A stretch of 13,732 nt of DNA from DASXBA01 sp046729895 (GCA_046729895.1 JBKPHP010000160.1:1-13732), one strand, 5' to 3'; counted from the first letter of the stretch, positions 1 to 6,277 are shown. Translations and numbers: made by a program. The notes: generated by a model from the letters alone, not told the origin.

Positions 1-142
1 GGACCCTCGTCGGGTGCCTGGTGCCTGCGTTCGATCAGCCATGCGGCGCGGCCGGCCTCCTCGGCGGCCTCGTCCGACTCGCGGAGCGCGCGCCGCAGCG
101 CAACCTCGGCCTCGTCGCGGGCGGCGTCGGCCGCGGCCCCCG
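1..142. repeat. Direct repeat within smc, copy 2 (residues 731-777, cut by window edge)
   Basis: This is the second copy of the smc arm repeat, in the same reading frame as copy 1 and 124 codons later. It is still matching when the window ends, so its true length is unknown. The protein differs from copy 1 at very few positions (for example RRRQAPEEG becomes RRHQAPDEG). The simplest reading is a recent in-frame tandem duplication of a 372-bp unit whose second copy continues outside the window. Confidence 0.9.
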
Positions 143-2333
143 CCTTCAGCTCAGCATCGAGTGCATCGTGGCGGGCGCTCACGGACTGGCGCGCCGTCTC
201 CAGCGCGACCGCCGCGCGCTCGGCGGTCAGCTTCAGTCTTTCGTCTGCCGTGAGTCCGGCCCGAAGGGCCTCGAGCGCGTGCTGCCTCTCGCTGAGCTCT
301 CGCTGAGCGCGCTCGGCGAGCCGGCGCTCGGCGCGCAAGTCAGCCCGCAGCTCGGCGCGCCGAACGGCCTCGGGACCCTCCTCGGGTGCCTGGCGCCTGC
401 GTTCGATCAGCCATGCGGCGCGGCCGGCCTCCTCGGCGGCCTCGTCCGACTCGCGGAGTGCGCGCCGCAGCGCCACCTCGGCCTCGTCGCGGGCGGCGTC
501 GGCCGCGGCCACCGACTCCGAGGCGGCTTGCGCGGCGCGGCGGGCGTCGGCAGCCTCCCGGGCCGCGCGCTCTGAGTCGGCGCCCAGCTGATCCCGGCGC
601 CCCCGCTCAGCCAGCAGGTGCTCCGCGCCCCCCACGGCGACCTGGCTCAGCTCACCGCGGGTGGCGTCGAGCACGCGTCCCGCACGTGTGACCGCCACGC
701 CGTCGAAGTACTCCGAAACCGTCTCAAGGGAGTCGACGACCCAGACGTCCGCTAGCAGGCGCTCCGCCAGCCTTGAGAGCTCCGGCCGGGACCTCACGTG
801 CGCGAGCAGGCGCTGGGCTCCGGGCGCCGGGGCGCGTCCGGCCGTCCTCCCCCGCGCCCGCGCGCGGACCAAGGCGGTACCGCCGGACTCCCCGGCGGCA
901 TCCAGCAGGCGCTCCCCGGCGGGTACGTCGTCGACGATTCCGGCCACCAGGCGCGGGCCGAGCGCGGCGGCCAGCGCGACCTCGTAGCCCGCGGCCACCT
1001 CGAGGCCATCTGACAGGGCCTGTGAGCCCTCCCTCGCCGGCACGGCAGCGCGGAGAAGCCGCTCGAGCGCCGCCAGGTCGGCACCCGCCCGGGCCGCCCG
1101 GTCGCCTGCGGCGTCCGCGGGCCGCTCCGCCGCCTGTTCCGCATCGTCCAGCGCACGCCGGCGCGCCGAGGCTGCTTCCGCCAGCCGGTCGTGCCGTCGC
1201 TCGGCGTCGCGCCGCTGAGACTCGAGCTCCGCCAGCCGGTCGCTCAGCCGGCGTTCACGGTCTTCCTCGAGCCGCGCGAGCTCCTCTTCCAGGGCCGCGA
1301 TCCGACCCCCCGGATCCGTCTGCTCGCCGCCCGAGCGCAGCTGCTCCTCGAGCAGCGACCGCTGGGCGCCGCGTCGCTCCCGACGCTCCGCAGCGGCCTG
1401 CGCCTGATCGCGCGCTCGCTCCAAGCGAATGGCGATCCGCTCCACGGCGGAGCGGGCCTGGAACAGCCGCCCCTGCAGCTCCTCGCGAACCCGCGAGTGA
1501 GAGGCGAACGCCTCCTCCGCCGCCTCGCGGCGCTCGGCCACGGCGGAGAGCCGCAGCTCGGCATCGTCTCGCTCCCTGCGCGCCGCCGACGCCTCGGCCT
1601 CGGCTGCGGCCAGCTCCAGCCGGGCGGCGCGCACGTCGTCGCGGGCAAGCTGCAGGCGCGCCTCCAGCGACTGGCGCTCGATCCGCTCGTGCAGCTCCGC
1701 AGCCTCCGCCTGGCGCTTGAGCGGCCGGAGATGCGAGCGCGCTTCCCGCTCCACGTCGAGCGAGCGGGAGAGGTTGTCCTCGGTTCGCTCGAGCTTGAGC
1801 TGCGCACGTCGACGGCGCTTGCGGTGCTTGCCGAGGCCGGCGGCCTCCTCGATGAGAAGCCGCCGATCGCGGGGGCGCGAGAGCACGATCGCCTCGACCT
1901 TGCCCTGCGAGACCACCGAGTGCATCTCCTTGCCGAGGCCAGAGTCCGAGAGGATCTCGAGGATGTCGACGAGGCGGCAGCGCGCCCCGTTCAGGCGATA
2001 CTCGCCCTCGCCGTCGCCCGAAAGCCTGCGCACGATCGAGATCTCGGAGAAGTCGCTGTGGAGCGCATGGTCGGCGTTGTCGATCACCACCTCGACCTCT
2101 GCGGCGCTCGAGCCCTTGATGCCGCGGCCGCCGGCGAAGATCACGTCCTTCATCACCTGGCCACGGACGGCCACTGGGCTCTGCTCTCCGAGCGCCCAGA
2201 GCACGGCGTCGGTGATGTTGGACTTGCCCGACCCGTTCGGGCCCACGACGACCGACACCCCGGGGGCGAACTCCAGCTTCGTCCGCTGATGGAAGGACTT
2301 GAAGCCCTTCATAGATATGGAGCGAAGGTGCAT
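1..2333 (-). CDS. smc: Chromosome segregation protein SMC, N-terminal 777 residues (3' end outside window)
   Basis: SMC is the ATPase of the condensin-like complex that compacts and segregates the chromosome, working with ScpA and ScpB. The ATG at 2331-2333 gives the classic beginning MHLRSISMKGFKSF. Walker A GPNGSGKS is at residues 31-38. The conserved stretch with GLGKEMHSVVSQGKVEAI and RRLLIEEAAGLGKHRKRR closes the N-terminal head near residue 165-170. An Arg/Glu/Ala-rich coiled coil follows to about residue 418, then a hinge domain at about 419-567, including GYEVALAAALGPRLVAGI. The returning coiled coil runs off the window, so the C-terminal head (signature, Walker B) is not visible. The N-side arm, about 250 residues, looks shorter than in Bacillus SMC. 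The returning arm contains a near-identical repeat (residues 607-654 and 731-777). smc lies 61 bp after rnc and is probably cotranscribed with it. No clear ribosome site was found. Identity is secure. Confidence 0.96.
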   Translation of the reverse strand, partial: MHLRSISMKGFKSFHQRTKLEFAPGVSVVVGPNGSGKSNITDAVLWALGEQSPVAVRGQVMKDVIFAGGRGIKGSSAAEVEVVIDNADHALHSDFSEISIVRRLSGDGEGEYRLNGARCRLVDILEILSDSGLGKEMHSVVSQGKVEAIVLSRPRDRRLLIEEAAGLGKHRKRRRRAQLKLERTEDNLSRSLDVEREARSHLRPLKRQAEAAELHERIERQSLEARLQLARDDVRAARLELAAAEAEASAARRERDDAELRLSAVAERREAAEEAFASHSRVREELQGRLFQARSAVERIAIRLERARDQAQAAAERRERRGAQRSLLEEQLRSGGEQTDPGGRIAALEEELARLEEDRERRLSDRLAELESQRRDAERRHDRLAEAASARRRALDDAEQAAERPADAAGDRAARAGADLAALERLLRAAVPAREGSQALSDGLEVAAGYEVALAAALGPRLVAGIVDDVPAGERLLDAAGESGGTALVRARARGRTAGRAPAPGAQRLLAHVRSRPELSRLAERLLADVWVVDSLETVSEYFDGVAVTRAGRVLDATRGELSQVAVGGAEHLLAERGRRDQLGADSERAAREAADARRAAQAASESVAAADAARDEAEVALRRALRESDEAAEEAGRAAWLIERRRQAPEEGPEAVRRAELRADLRAERRLAERAQRELSERQHALEALRAGLTADERLKLTAERAAVALETARQSVSARHDALDAELKAGAAADAARDEAEVALRRALRESDEAAEEAGRAAWLIERRHQAPDEG
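373..514. repeat. Direct repeat within smc, copy 1 (residues 607-654)
   Basis: This is the copy nearer the smc start. It matches 1-142 at an offset of exactly 372 bp (124 codons) with five mismatches by eye (window positions 9, 22, 87, 102 and 139 against +372). It encodes the coiled-coil segment that begins AADAARDEAEVALRRALRE and ends near QAPEEG. Similarity stops abruptly beyond 514, consistent with the boundary of a duplicated unit. Confidence 0.9.
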
Positions 2334-2352
2334 CAGCCCCGAGGCTTTCGTC

Positions 2353-2373
2353 CGCGGGGCGTGGCGCCCCGCG
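2353..2373 (-). repeat. Perfect 9-bp GC hairpin in the rnc-smc gap
   Basis: CGCGGGGCG and CGCCCCGCG flank a 3-base loop in the 61-bp space between the rnc stop and the smc start. No T-run follows in the direction of transcription, so it is not a standard intrinsic terminator. It could be an mRNA stability or processing element, or chance in GC-rich DNA. Confidence 0.45.
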
Positions 2374-2394
2374 TTCTGACCGGGTAACCCACCA

Positions 2395-3084
2395 TCACGT
2401 GTCGTCGATCGACTCGAGTGCCTGCAGGGCGGCTTCCTGCTCGGCACTCTTCTTCGTCTTTCCCTCCCCGCGGCCCAGCTCCTGCCCGCCCACCTGGGCG
2501 ACTGCCCGGAAGCTTCGATCGTGCGGCGGGCCCTCCTCCGCCTCGATCCGGTACTCCACGGCCTCCGCGCGGCGCGCCAGGCGCTCCTGGAGCACCGATT
2601 TGTAGTCCACCGGGTGCTCGAGGGCGTCGTCGATCTCCTCGGCGAACGAGCGCACCACCGCGGGCGCCGTCGACTCGAGGCCCAAGTGGAGGTACGCGGC
2701 CCCGATCACCGCTTCGCAGACGGACGCGAGCACGCGCTCCGACTCCACGAGCATCGCCGCGCTCCGGCCCGCGCCCGGGGGGGCCGCCTCGCGCAGTCGC
2801 TCGGGCAGGCCGAGGTCGCGTGCCACCCGCGCGCAGGAGGGACCGCTGACGGCCTGCGCCCGCACCTTGGTGAGCCGGCCGGCGCCGTAACGCTCGAAGC
2901 GCGGAAAGAGGTGATCGGAGACGGCGAGGCTCAGCACGACGTCCCCGAGGAAGGCCAGTCGCTCGTAGGACTCCGAGCGGTGCTCCACCCATGATGCGTG
3001 CGTGAAGGCCTGCCGCCTGAGATCCTCCGGCAGTCCTTCGATGAGCTCCCCCAAGTTGTCAGGTTGCTTCGATCTCCGCTGCAT
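2395..3084 (-). CDS. rnc: Ribonuclease III with atypical active site
   Basis: RNase III cuts double-stranded RNA during rRNA processing and mRNA turnover and acts as a homodimer. From the ATG at 3084 the protein has 229 residues, the usual size. It has the helical endonuclease domain (THAS, ERLAFLGDVVL, GRLTKVRAQAV, CEAVIGAAYL) and a C-terminal dsRNA-binding domain from about residue 158, ending in GKTKKSAEQEAA. The signature normally reads ERLEFLGD; here the second Glu is Ala44. The downstream D-x-x-E metal pair reads S-x-x-E (Ser121, Glu124). Glu41, Asp48 and Glu124 remain. The start is uncertain: an in-frame TTG lies at 3093 and another at 3054, just after the acpP stop, and none has a convincing ribosome site. 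The ATG start overlaps acpP by 26 bp, which suggests translational coupling. Family is secure; activity is the open question. Confidence 0.93.
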   Translation of the reverse strand: MQRRSKQPDNLGELIEGLPEDLRRQAFTHASWVEHRSESYERLAFLGDVVLSLAVSDHLFPRFERYGAGRLTKVRAQAVSGPSCARVARDLGLPERLREAAPPGAGRSAAMLVESERVLASVCEAVIGAAYLHLGLESTAPAVVRSFAEEIDDALEHPVDYKSVLQERLARRAEAVEYRIEAEEGPPHDRSFRAVAQVGGQELGRGEGKTKKSAEQEAALQALESIDDT

Positions 3085-3316
3085 GGGCGGCAACGAAGTC
3101 CGCGGCCTGGCCGACCGTCAGGATCTTGGCCGCCTCCTCGTCGGGGATGCGGATGCCGTAGCTGTCTTCAAGCTCGACGACGAGTTCCACGAGGTCGAGC
3201 GAGTCCGCTTCGAGGTCCTCCTTGAACCTGGTGCCCTCCTGGATGCGCGCGGAGTCCACCTCGAGCTCGGTGGCGAGGTGCTCACGGATACGCTCGAGGA
3301 CCTCTTCCCGGGTCAT
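3059..3316 (-). CDS. acpP: Acyl carrier protein
   Basis: This small acidic cytoplasmic protein (85 residues) carries growing acyl chains on a 4'-phosphopantetheine arm during type II fatty acid synthesis. The attachment site is Ser39 in EADSLDLVELV, the conserved DSL motif followed by helix II. The N-terminus (MTREEVLERIREHLATELEV) and the C-terminal helix after IPDEEAAKILTVGQ match the family along the whole length. Its ATG overlaps the plsX stop as ATGA, a typical coupling arrangement, and its 3' end overlaps rnc. Here acpP follows plsX directly, without the fabD and fabG that commonly lie between them in Gram-positive bacteria. A TAGCGT box 9 nt upstream of the start may give it its own near-leaderless promoter inside plsX. 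Confidence 0.96.
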   Translation of the reverse strand: MTREEVLERIREHLATELEVDSARIQEGTRFKEDLEADSLDLVELVVELEDSYGIRIPDEEAAKILTVGQAADFVAAHAAEIEAT

Positions 3317-4308
3317 CGCGTTCCGACGCTAGCAGCGCTCGCGGACCTCAAGGCGCCCGCCTGCTCGAGCGCGTCGCGGGTGCGCTCGACCATTCGTTCG
3401 TCGCTCGCGCGGCGGGCCAGTTGGATGGCGCTGGAGACCCCCTTCGGACCGAAGCTGCCGTGCGCTACCACCACGGGCCTGCGCAGTCCCAGCAGGATCG
3501 CGCCGCCCACGCCCTCGGGGTCGATCTCCTCCCGCAGGCGCTGGACTTTTCGCCTGATCAGCAGGCCGCCGAGTGTCGAGACCGGGCCAGAGCGGATCCG
3601 CTTCCGGATGGCGTCGCGCACCGTGCGCGAGGTGCCCTCCAGCACCTTCAGCGCCACGTTGCCGGTGAAGCCGTCGCTGACGATCACTTCGGCGCCGCCG
3701 GCCGGCAGGTCGAAGCCCTCGAGGTTGCCCACGAAGTTGAGCTCGCCGTCCGCCAGCCGCGCGCCGGCCTCGAGCACTTCGGTGGTGCCCTTGCCCTGCT
3801 CCTCGCCCACAGACAGCAGGCCCACCCGCGGACTCGGGACGCCGTGCACGGCCTCAATGAAGCCGGCTCCCATATAGGCGAACTGCACCAGGTGCTCGGA
3901 CCGAACCTCCACGTTCGCGCCGCAGTCGAGAAGCAGCACCGGGCCGGTCGGGAGCGGCAGCAGCACGGCGAGGGCGGGCCGGTGGACTCCCTTGATGCGC
4001 TTGATGCTCAGGGTGGCCGCGGCCAGGGTGGGACCGGTGCTGCCGGCGGAGACCAAGGCGTCGGCGCGCCCCTCCGCGACCGCGCGCGACGCCAGCGAGA
4101 TCGAGGCATCGGGTCGCTCCCGCACGGCCCGCACGGGCTCCGGCCCGCTCTCGATCGCCTCCGGGGCGTCGACCAGCTCGACCCTGTCGCCGGCGGCCTG
4201 CAGCTGGGGCGCCGGGCCGAAGAGGAGCACGTCCGTGCCGGAGCGGCGGGCGCCTGCGGCGACAGCGGCGGGTCCCTGATCCGCTCCGTTCGCGTCGACC
4301 GCGATCAC
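3313..4308 (-). CDS. plsX: Phosphate acyltransferase PlsX
   Basis: PlsX converts acyl-ACP plus phosphate to acyl-phosphate, the acyl donor for PlsY in phosphatidic acid synthesis. It is a peripheral membrane enzyme. The 331-residue product carries family landmarks in order: VIAVDANGAD at the N-terminus (normally DAMGGD), ALVSAGSTGPTLAAAT, RIKGVHRPALAVLLP, LLLDCGANVEVRSEHLVQFA, GLLSVGEEQGKGTTEV, NFVGNLEGFDL and VIVSDGFTGNVALKVLEG. The GTG at 4306-4308 was chosen because it sits at the expected N-terminus, 8 bp after the rpmF stop. The frame stays open to 4428, but that would run through rpmF and add non-homologous residues. The ribosome site is weak. The rpmF-plsX-acpP-rnc order is a widespread lipid and ribosome cluster. 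The N-terminal motif differs slightly from the consensus; otherwise ordinary. Confidence 0.94.
   Translation of the reverse strand: MIAVDANGADQGPAAVAAGARRSGTDVLLFGPAPQLQAAGDRVELVDAPEAIESGPEPVRAVRERPDASISLASRAVAEGRADALVSAGSTGPTLAAATLSIKRIKGVHRPALAVLLPLPTGPVLLLDCGANVEVRSEHLVQFAYMGAGFIEAVHGVPSPRVGLLSVGEEQGKGTTEVLEAGARLADGELNFVGNLEGFDLPAGGAEVIVSDGFTGNVALKVLEGTSRTVRDAIRKRIRSGPVSTLGGLLIRRKVQRLREEIDPEGVGGAILLGLRRPVVVAHGSFGPKGVSSAIQLARRASDERMVERTRDALEQAGALRSASAASVGTR
3326..3331 (-). promoter_or_regulatory. Possible -10 box (TAGCGT) for acpP, inside the plsX 3' end
   Basis: TAGCGT fits the TAnnnT -10 pattern and ends 9 nt before the acpP ATG, so a transcript from it would have almost no leader. No -35 hexamer was recognised. 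It is one of five such boxes in the window. It also lies within plsX codons, so chance is possible. Confidence 0.35.
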
Positions 4309-4316
4309 GGGGCGGT

Positions 4317-4514
4317 CTACTCTTCGTCGGGCTGGGCCTGCCCCTGCACGATCACCTCGCGGCCCGCGTAGGTGCCGCACTCGGGGCACACACGGTGCGG
4401 GCGCTTCGGCGCGTGGCAGCGAGGGCATTCCTGCAGCTGCGGCGGCGCAACCTTGTGCTGCGAGCGGCGCTTGTGCGTCCGGGAGTGGGACTGCCTCTGC
4501 TTGGGGACGGCCAT
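4317..4514 (-). CDS. rpmF: 50S ribosomal protein L32 (zinc-binding form)
   Basis: This is a 65-residue basic protein of the large ribosomal subunit. It starts MAVPKQRQSHSRTHKRRSQH, diagnostic for L32. Cys30, Cys33, Cys43 and Cys46 form a CxxC...CxxC zinc ribbon, so this is the C+ form. The C-terminus is acidic (QPDEE), a little longer than the shortest L32 proteins. It follows yceD by 11 bp, the usual yceD-rpmF pairing, and precedes plsX by 8 bp. No strong Shine-Dalgarno sequence was seen; the gene is probably read on the yceD transcript, with a possible extra -10 box at 4528-4533. Confidence 0.97.
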   Translation of the reverse strand: MAVPKQRQSHSRTHKRRSQHKVAPPQLQECPRCHAPKRPHRVCPECGTYAGREVIVQGQAQPDEE

Positions 4515-4525
4515 TTCGCGGCCGC

Positions 4526-5041
4526 TCAGTCTAGCTTCAGCTCACGCAGCGCAGCCCAGCGCGGGTCCGGCTCGCGCTCGTGCCGGTGCTCGGGGCCCGC
4601 CTCGTTCAGGTTCTCGCCGCAGATCGGGCACAGGCCGAGGCAGTCATCGCGACAGACGATCTGCGATGGCAGCGCGAGCACGAGCGCGTCCCGCGCCCAC
4701 GCCCGCAAGTCGAGCTGCTCGTCGTCGAGGTAGGGCGAGTCGAGCTCCTCGCCGCCGCCGGGCTGGTCGATCTCTCGCGCGTCGATCGCCACCACCCGGC
4801 CCGCCTCCTCCAGGCACCGCATGCAGGGACCGGACAGCCGGGCCTCGTAGCGGAGCCGAAGCGAGTAGCCGCTGGTCGTATGGGCGACGTCGAGCCTCGC
4901 CGGCACGCGGCGGCCCTCCACGGCGTACTCCTCACCGCCGAACTCGAACGGCTCGACGGCCACCTCCAGGTCGAGGCGGCGCCCCTCGCCGGAGCTCAGC
5001 CCGAGCCGGCCGATGTCGAAGAAGTCCGTGGGCTGACCCAT
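4526..5041 (-). CDS. yceD: YceD/DUF177 family protein linked to rRNA and L32
   Basis: The product is 171 residues. DUF177 (YceD) proteins sit next to rpmF in most bacteria and have been linked to 23S rRNA accumulation; the biochemical role is not settled. It begins MGQPTDFFDIGRLGLSSGEG. A CMRC motif near residue 84-87 and the family hallmark CRDDCLGLCPICGENLNEA toward the C-terminus suggest metal or RNA binding through cysteines. The ATG at 5039-5041 fits homologues. The frame stays open far upstream to 5713, but those residues are antisense to the plus-strand neighbour and show no family features. TACCCT, a TAnnnT box, ends exactly 7 nt before this ATG, the ideal geometry for a leaderless transcript starting the yceD-to-smc block. 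Confidence 0.9.
   Translation of the reverse strand: MGQPTDFFDIGRLGLSSGEGRRLDLEVAVEPFEFGGEEYAVEGRRVPARLDVAHTTSGYSLRLRYEARLSGPCMRCLEEAGRVVAIDAREIDQPGGGEELDSPYLDDEQLDLRAWARDALVLALPSQIVCRDDCLGLCPICGENLNEAGPEHRHEREPDPRWAALRELKLD
4528..4533 (-). promoter_or_regulatory. Possible -10 box (TAGACT) for rpmF
   Basis: TAGACT matches TAnnnT and ends 13 nt before the rpmF ATG, which would give a leader of only a few nucleotides. It overlaps the yceD stop region. It is weaker than the other boxes because of the longer spacing and the absence of a -35 element. Confidence 0.22.
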
Positions 5042-5048
5042 GCGTCCG

Positions 5049-5054
5049 AGGGTA
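5049..5054 (-). promoter_or_regulatory. Likely -10 box (TACCCT) for yceD, leaderless geometry
   Basis: TACCCT lies 7 nt upstream of the yceD ATG, which has no Shine-Dalgarno sequence. It is the only gap upstream on this strand before a gene on the opposite strand, so a promoter is expected here. No TTGACA-like -35 was found at the usual distance. Confidence 0.5.
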
Positions 5055-5119
5055 GCGTCGCCGCCTCCGCGTCTCGGCCGGGGCGAATCTGGTCGCTGGG
5101 CGCAGTGACCACAATATGT

Positions 5120-6049
5120 GTGGCAAGGGCGCCCGGATCTCGGCGGACGAAGTTCATCGCGTCGTTGGCGGAGAGGCAGCACGGAGTCGTGGGGTTGGCT
5201 CAGCTGGTTGCCGTCGGTCTGACTCGGCGCCGGGTCGAGCACAGGGGGGACCGGCGTCGGTTGCATCCCTTGCACCGCGGCGTCTATGCGGTTGGCCATG
5301 CGGTCGTGAGCCGCGAGGGGTGCTGGAGGGCCGCCGTCCTGGCTTGCGGCGCAGGGGCGGCCCTCGGCCACCGCGACGCCGCGGCGGTCTGGGGGATTCG
5401 GCAGTCGGCGGCCGCGGTCGTAGACGTGACCGTTCCCACCCGTAGCGGGCGCGGTCGGCGTGACGGCTTGAGGATCCATCGCGGCCCGCTGCCCGACGAC
5501 GAGGTGACCGTCTGTGACGGCATCCCCGTCACGACCGTGGCCCGCACGCTCCTGGACCTCGCCGCGGTGGTTTCCCTCAACGCTTGGAAGCGCGCCACTC
5601 ACGAGGCCGAGCGGCTGCGCCTGTTCGACCTGACAGCCGTCGGGGGCTACGAGGTCGACTTCCTCTGGCGCGACCGGCGTCTGAATGTCGAGACCGACGG
5701 CGGCCAGGACCATCTCACCCGGACCGCCTTCGAGGAGGATCGCGGCCGTGATGCGCAGCTCGCGGCTCTCGGCTACCGCGTTCTGCGATTCACCTACCGC
5801 CAGGTCGTCTACGAACCGGAGTTCGTGGCTCGCTCGATCGGCTCGATCCTTCGCGTCGGGGTCGCGAGCGTCCGGAGCGCACGCGCCGCTACCCGCGCTC
5901 GATCAGCTCGACCCGGTAGCCGTCCGGGTCGCGCACGAAGCAGATCATGGGGCCTTCGGTCCTCCCGCCGGGGCGGTACGGCGGCTTCTCGGGGTCGATC
6001 CCATCCGCGGCCAGGCGCTCCAACGTGCCCTCGAGGTCGTCCACGCTGA
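5120..6049 (+). CDS. AbiEi/DUF559-like protein with internal deletion and antisense C-terminal tail
   Basis: This is the only plus-strand gene between the conserved minus-strand blocks. Residues 12-160 resemble the AbiEi-antitoxin-like N-terminal region common in actinobacteria: a winged-helix start (IASLAERQHGVVGLAQLV), HRGVYAVGH, and GIPVTTVARTLLDLAAVV. Residues 176-230 match the core of a DUF559/Vsr-like nuclease fold (GGYEVDFLW, NVETDGG, GYRVLRFTYRQVV), keeping the Asp and Glu-x-Asp acids. The two parts meet at RLRLFDLTAVGGYEVDF. Relatives as I recall them have about 50-70 more residues there, including the first nuclease helix. After about residue 250 homology ends, and an Arg/Ser/Pro-rich tail is read antisense to the glyoxalase gene for 161 bp. 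The start is uncertain: GTG 5120 was chosen, GTG 5105 is possible. It may be a decaying gene. Function is unknown; antitoxin or nuclease is only suggested by the family. Confidence 0.7.
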   Translation: MARAPGSRRTKFIASLAERQHGVVGLAQLVAVGLTRRRVEHRGDRRRLHPLHRGVYAVGHAVVSREGCWRAAVLACGAGAALGHRDAAAVWGIRQSAAAVVDVTVPTRSGRGRRDGLRIHRGPLPDDEVTVCDGIPVTTVARTLLDLAAVVSLNAWKRATHEAERLRLFDLTAVGGYEVDFLWRDRRLNVETDGGQDHLTRTAFEEDRGRDAQLAALGYRVLRFTYRQVVYEPEFVARSIGSILRVGVASVRSARAATRARSARPGSRPGRARSRSWGLRSSRRGGTAASRGRSHPRPGAPTCPRGRPR

Positions 6050-6269
6050 GCGCGATGTGGTTGTAGCCCGTCCCGAGGTCGTACGAATCGACGCCGTGGT
6101 TGTAGGTCAGCTCGAGCCGTGGATCGTCTCCCGGTAGCCCCATGAACACGTTGATCGCCTCGTCGCCGATGTCCATGCGCCCGCGCTCCTCGAAGCCGAG
6201 CTTCTCGTAGAACGCGACCGACCGGTCGATGTCGCCGATCCGATAGCAGGTGTGGAGGTATTCGGCCAT
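5889..6269 (-). CDS. VOC-family protein, glyoxalase I (lactoylglutathione lyase)-like
   Basis: This 126-residue cytoplasmic protein has two beta-alpha-beta-beta-beta repeats of the vicinal oxygen chelate fold. Glyoxalase I converts the methylglyoxal-thiol hemithioacetal to an S-lactoyl thiol. All four expected metal ligands can be placed: His6 (EYLHTCYRIGD), Glu53 (RLELTYNHG), His71 (YNHIALSVDD) and Glu121 (GYRVELIERG), close to the positions in E. coli GlxI. Typical landmarks SVAFYEKLGFEE and FVRDPDGYRVELIE are present. Actinobacteria usually lack glutathione, so the thiol cofactor may differ (mycothiol is a candidate, inferred). The start is the ATG at 6267-6269; longer upstream reading frame lacks homology. 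TAGCCT ends 8 nt before the ATG and suggests its own near-leaderless promoter. The 3' end is overlapped by the convergent AbiEi/DUF559-like gene. Confidence 0.88.
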   Translation of the reverse strand: MAEYLHTCYRIGDIDRSVAFYEKLGFEERGRMDIGDEAINVFMGLPGDDPRLELTYNHGVDSYDLGTGYNHIALSVDDLEGTLERLAADGIDPEKPPYRPGGRTEGPMICFVRDPDGYRVELIERG

Positions 6270-6277
6270 TGCGGCGC

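Noticed and set aside
773..2387. Long plus-strand reading frames opposite smc (for example 1191-2387)
   Set aside because: smc is secure on the minus strand by Walker A, hinge and family motifs. The opposite frames are Arg/Leu/Pro-rich shadows of GC-biased codons.
2333..2992. 219-codon minus-strand frame over rnc
   Set aside because: Out-of-frame shadow of rnc with Gly/Arg/Pro-rich composition and no domain.
4309..4428. plsX start at 4428
   Set aside because: It would overlap rpmF almost wholly out of frame with non-homologous residues; the GTG at 4308 fits PlsX length and N-terminus.
4580..5119. Open reading frame on + upstream of the AbiEi/DUF559-like gene, in frame with it
   Set aside because: It is antisense to yceD, lacks family features, and stays open because of high GC. 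The gene is taken to start at 5120 or 5105.
5109..5123. Small inverted repeat CACA-ATA-TGTG at the start of the AbiEi/DUF559-like gene
   Set aside because: Only 4-bp arms. It could be an autoregulatory site for an AbiEi-like protein, but this is too short to claim.
5042..5713. N-terminal extension of yceD
   Set aside because: The frame is open but lies antisense to the AbiEi/DUF559-like gene and shows no DUF177 features; the ATG at 5041 has a fitting upstream box.
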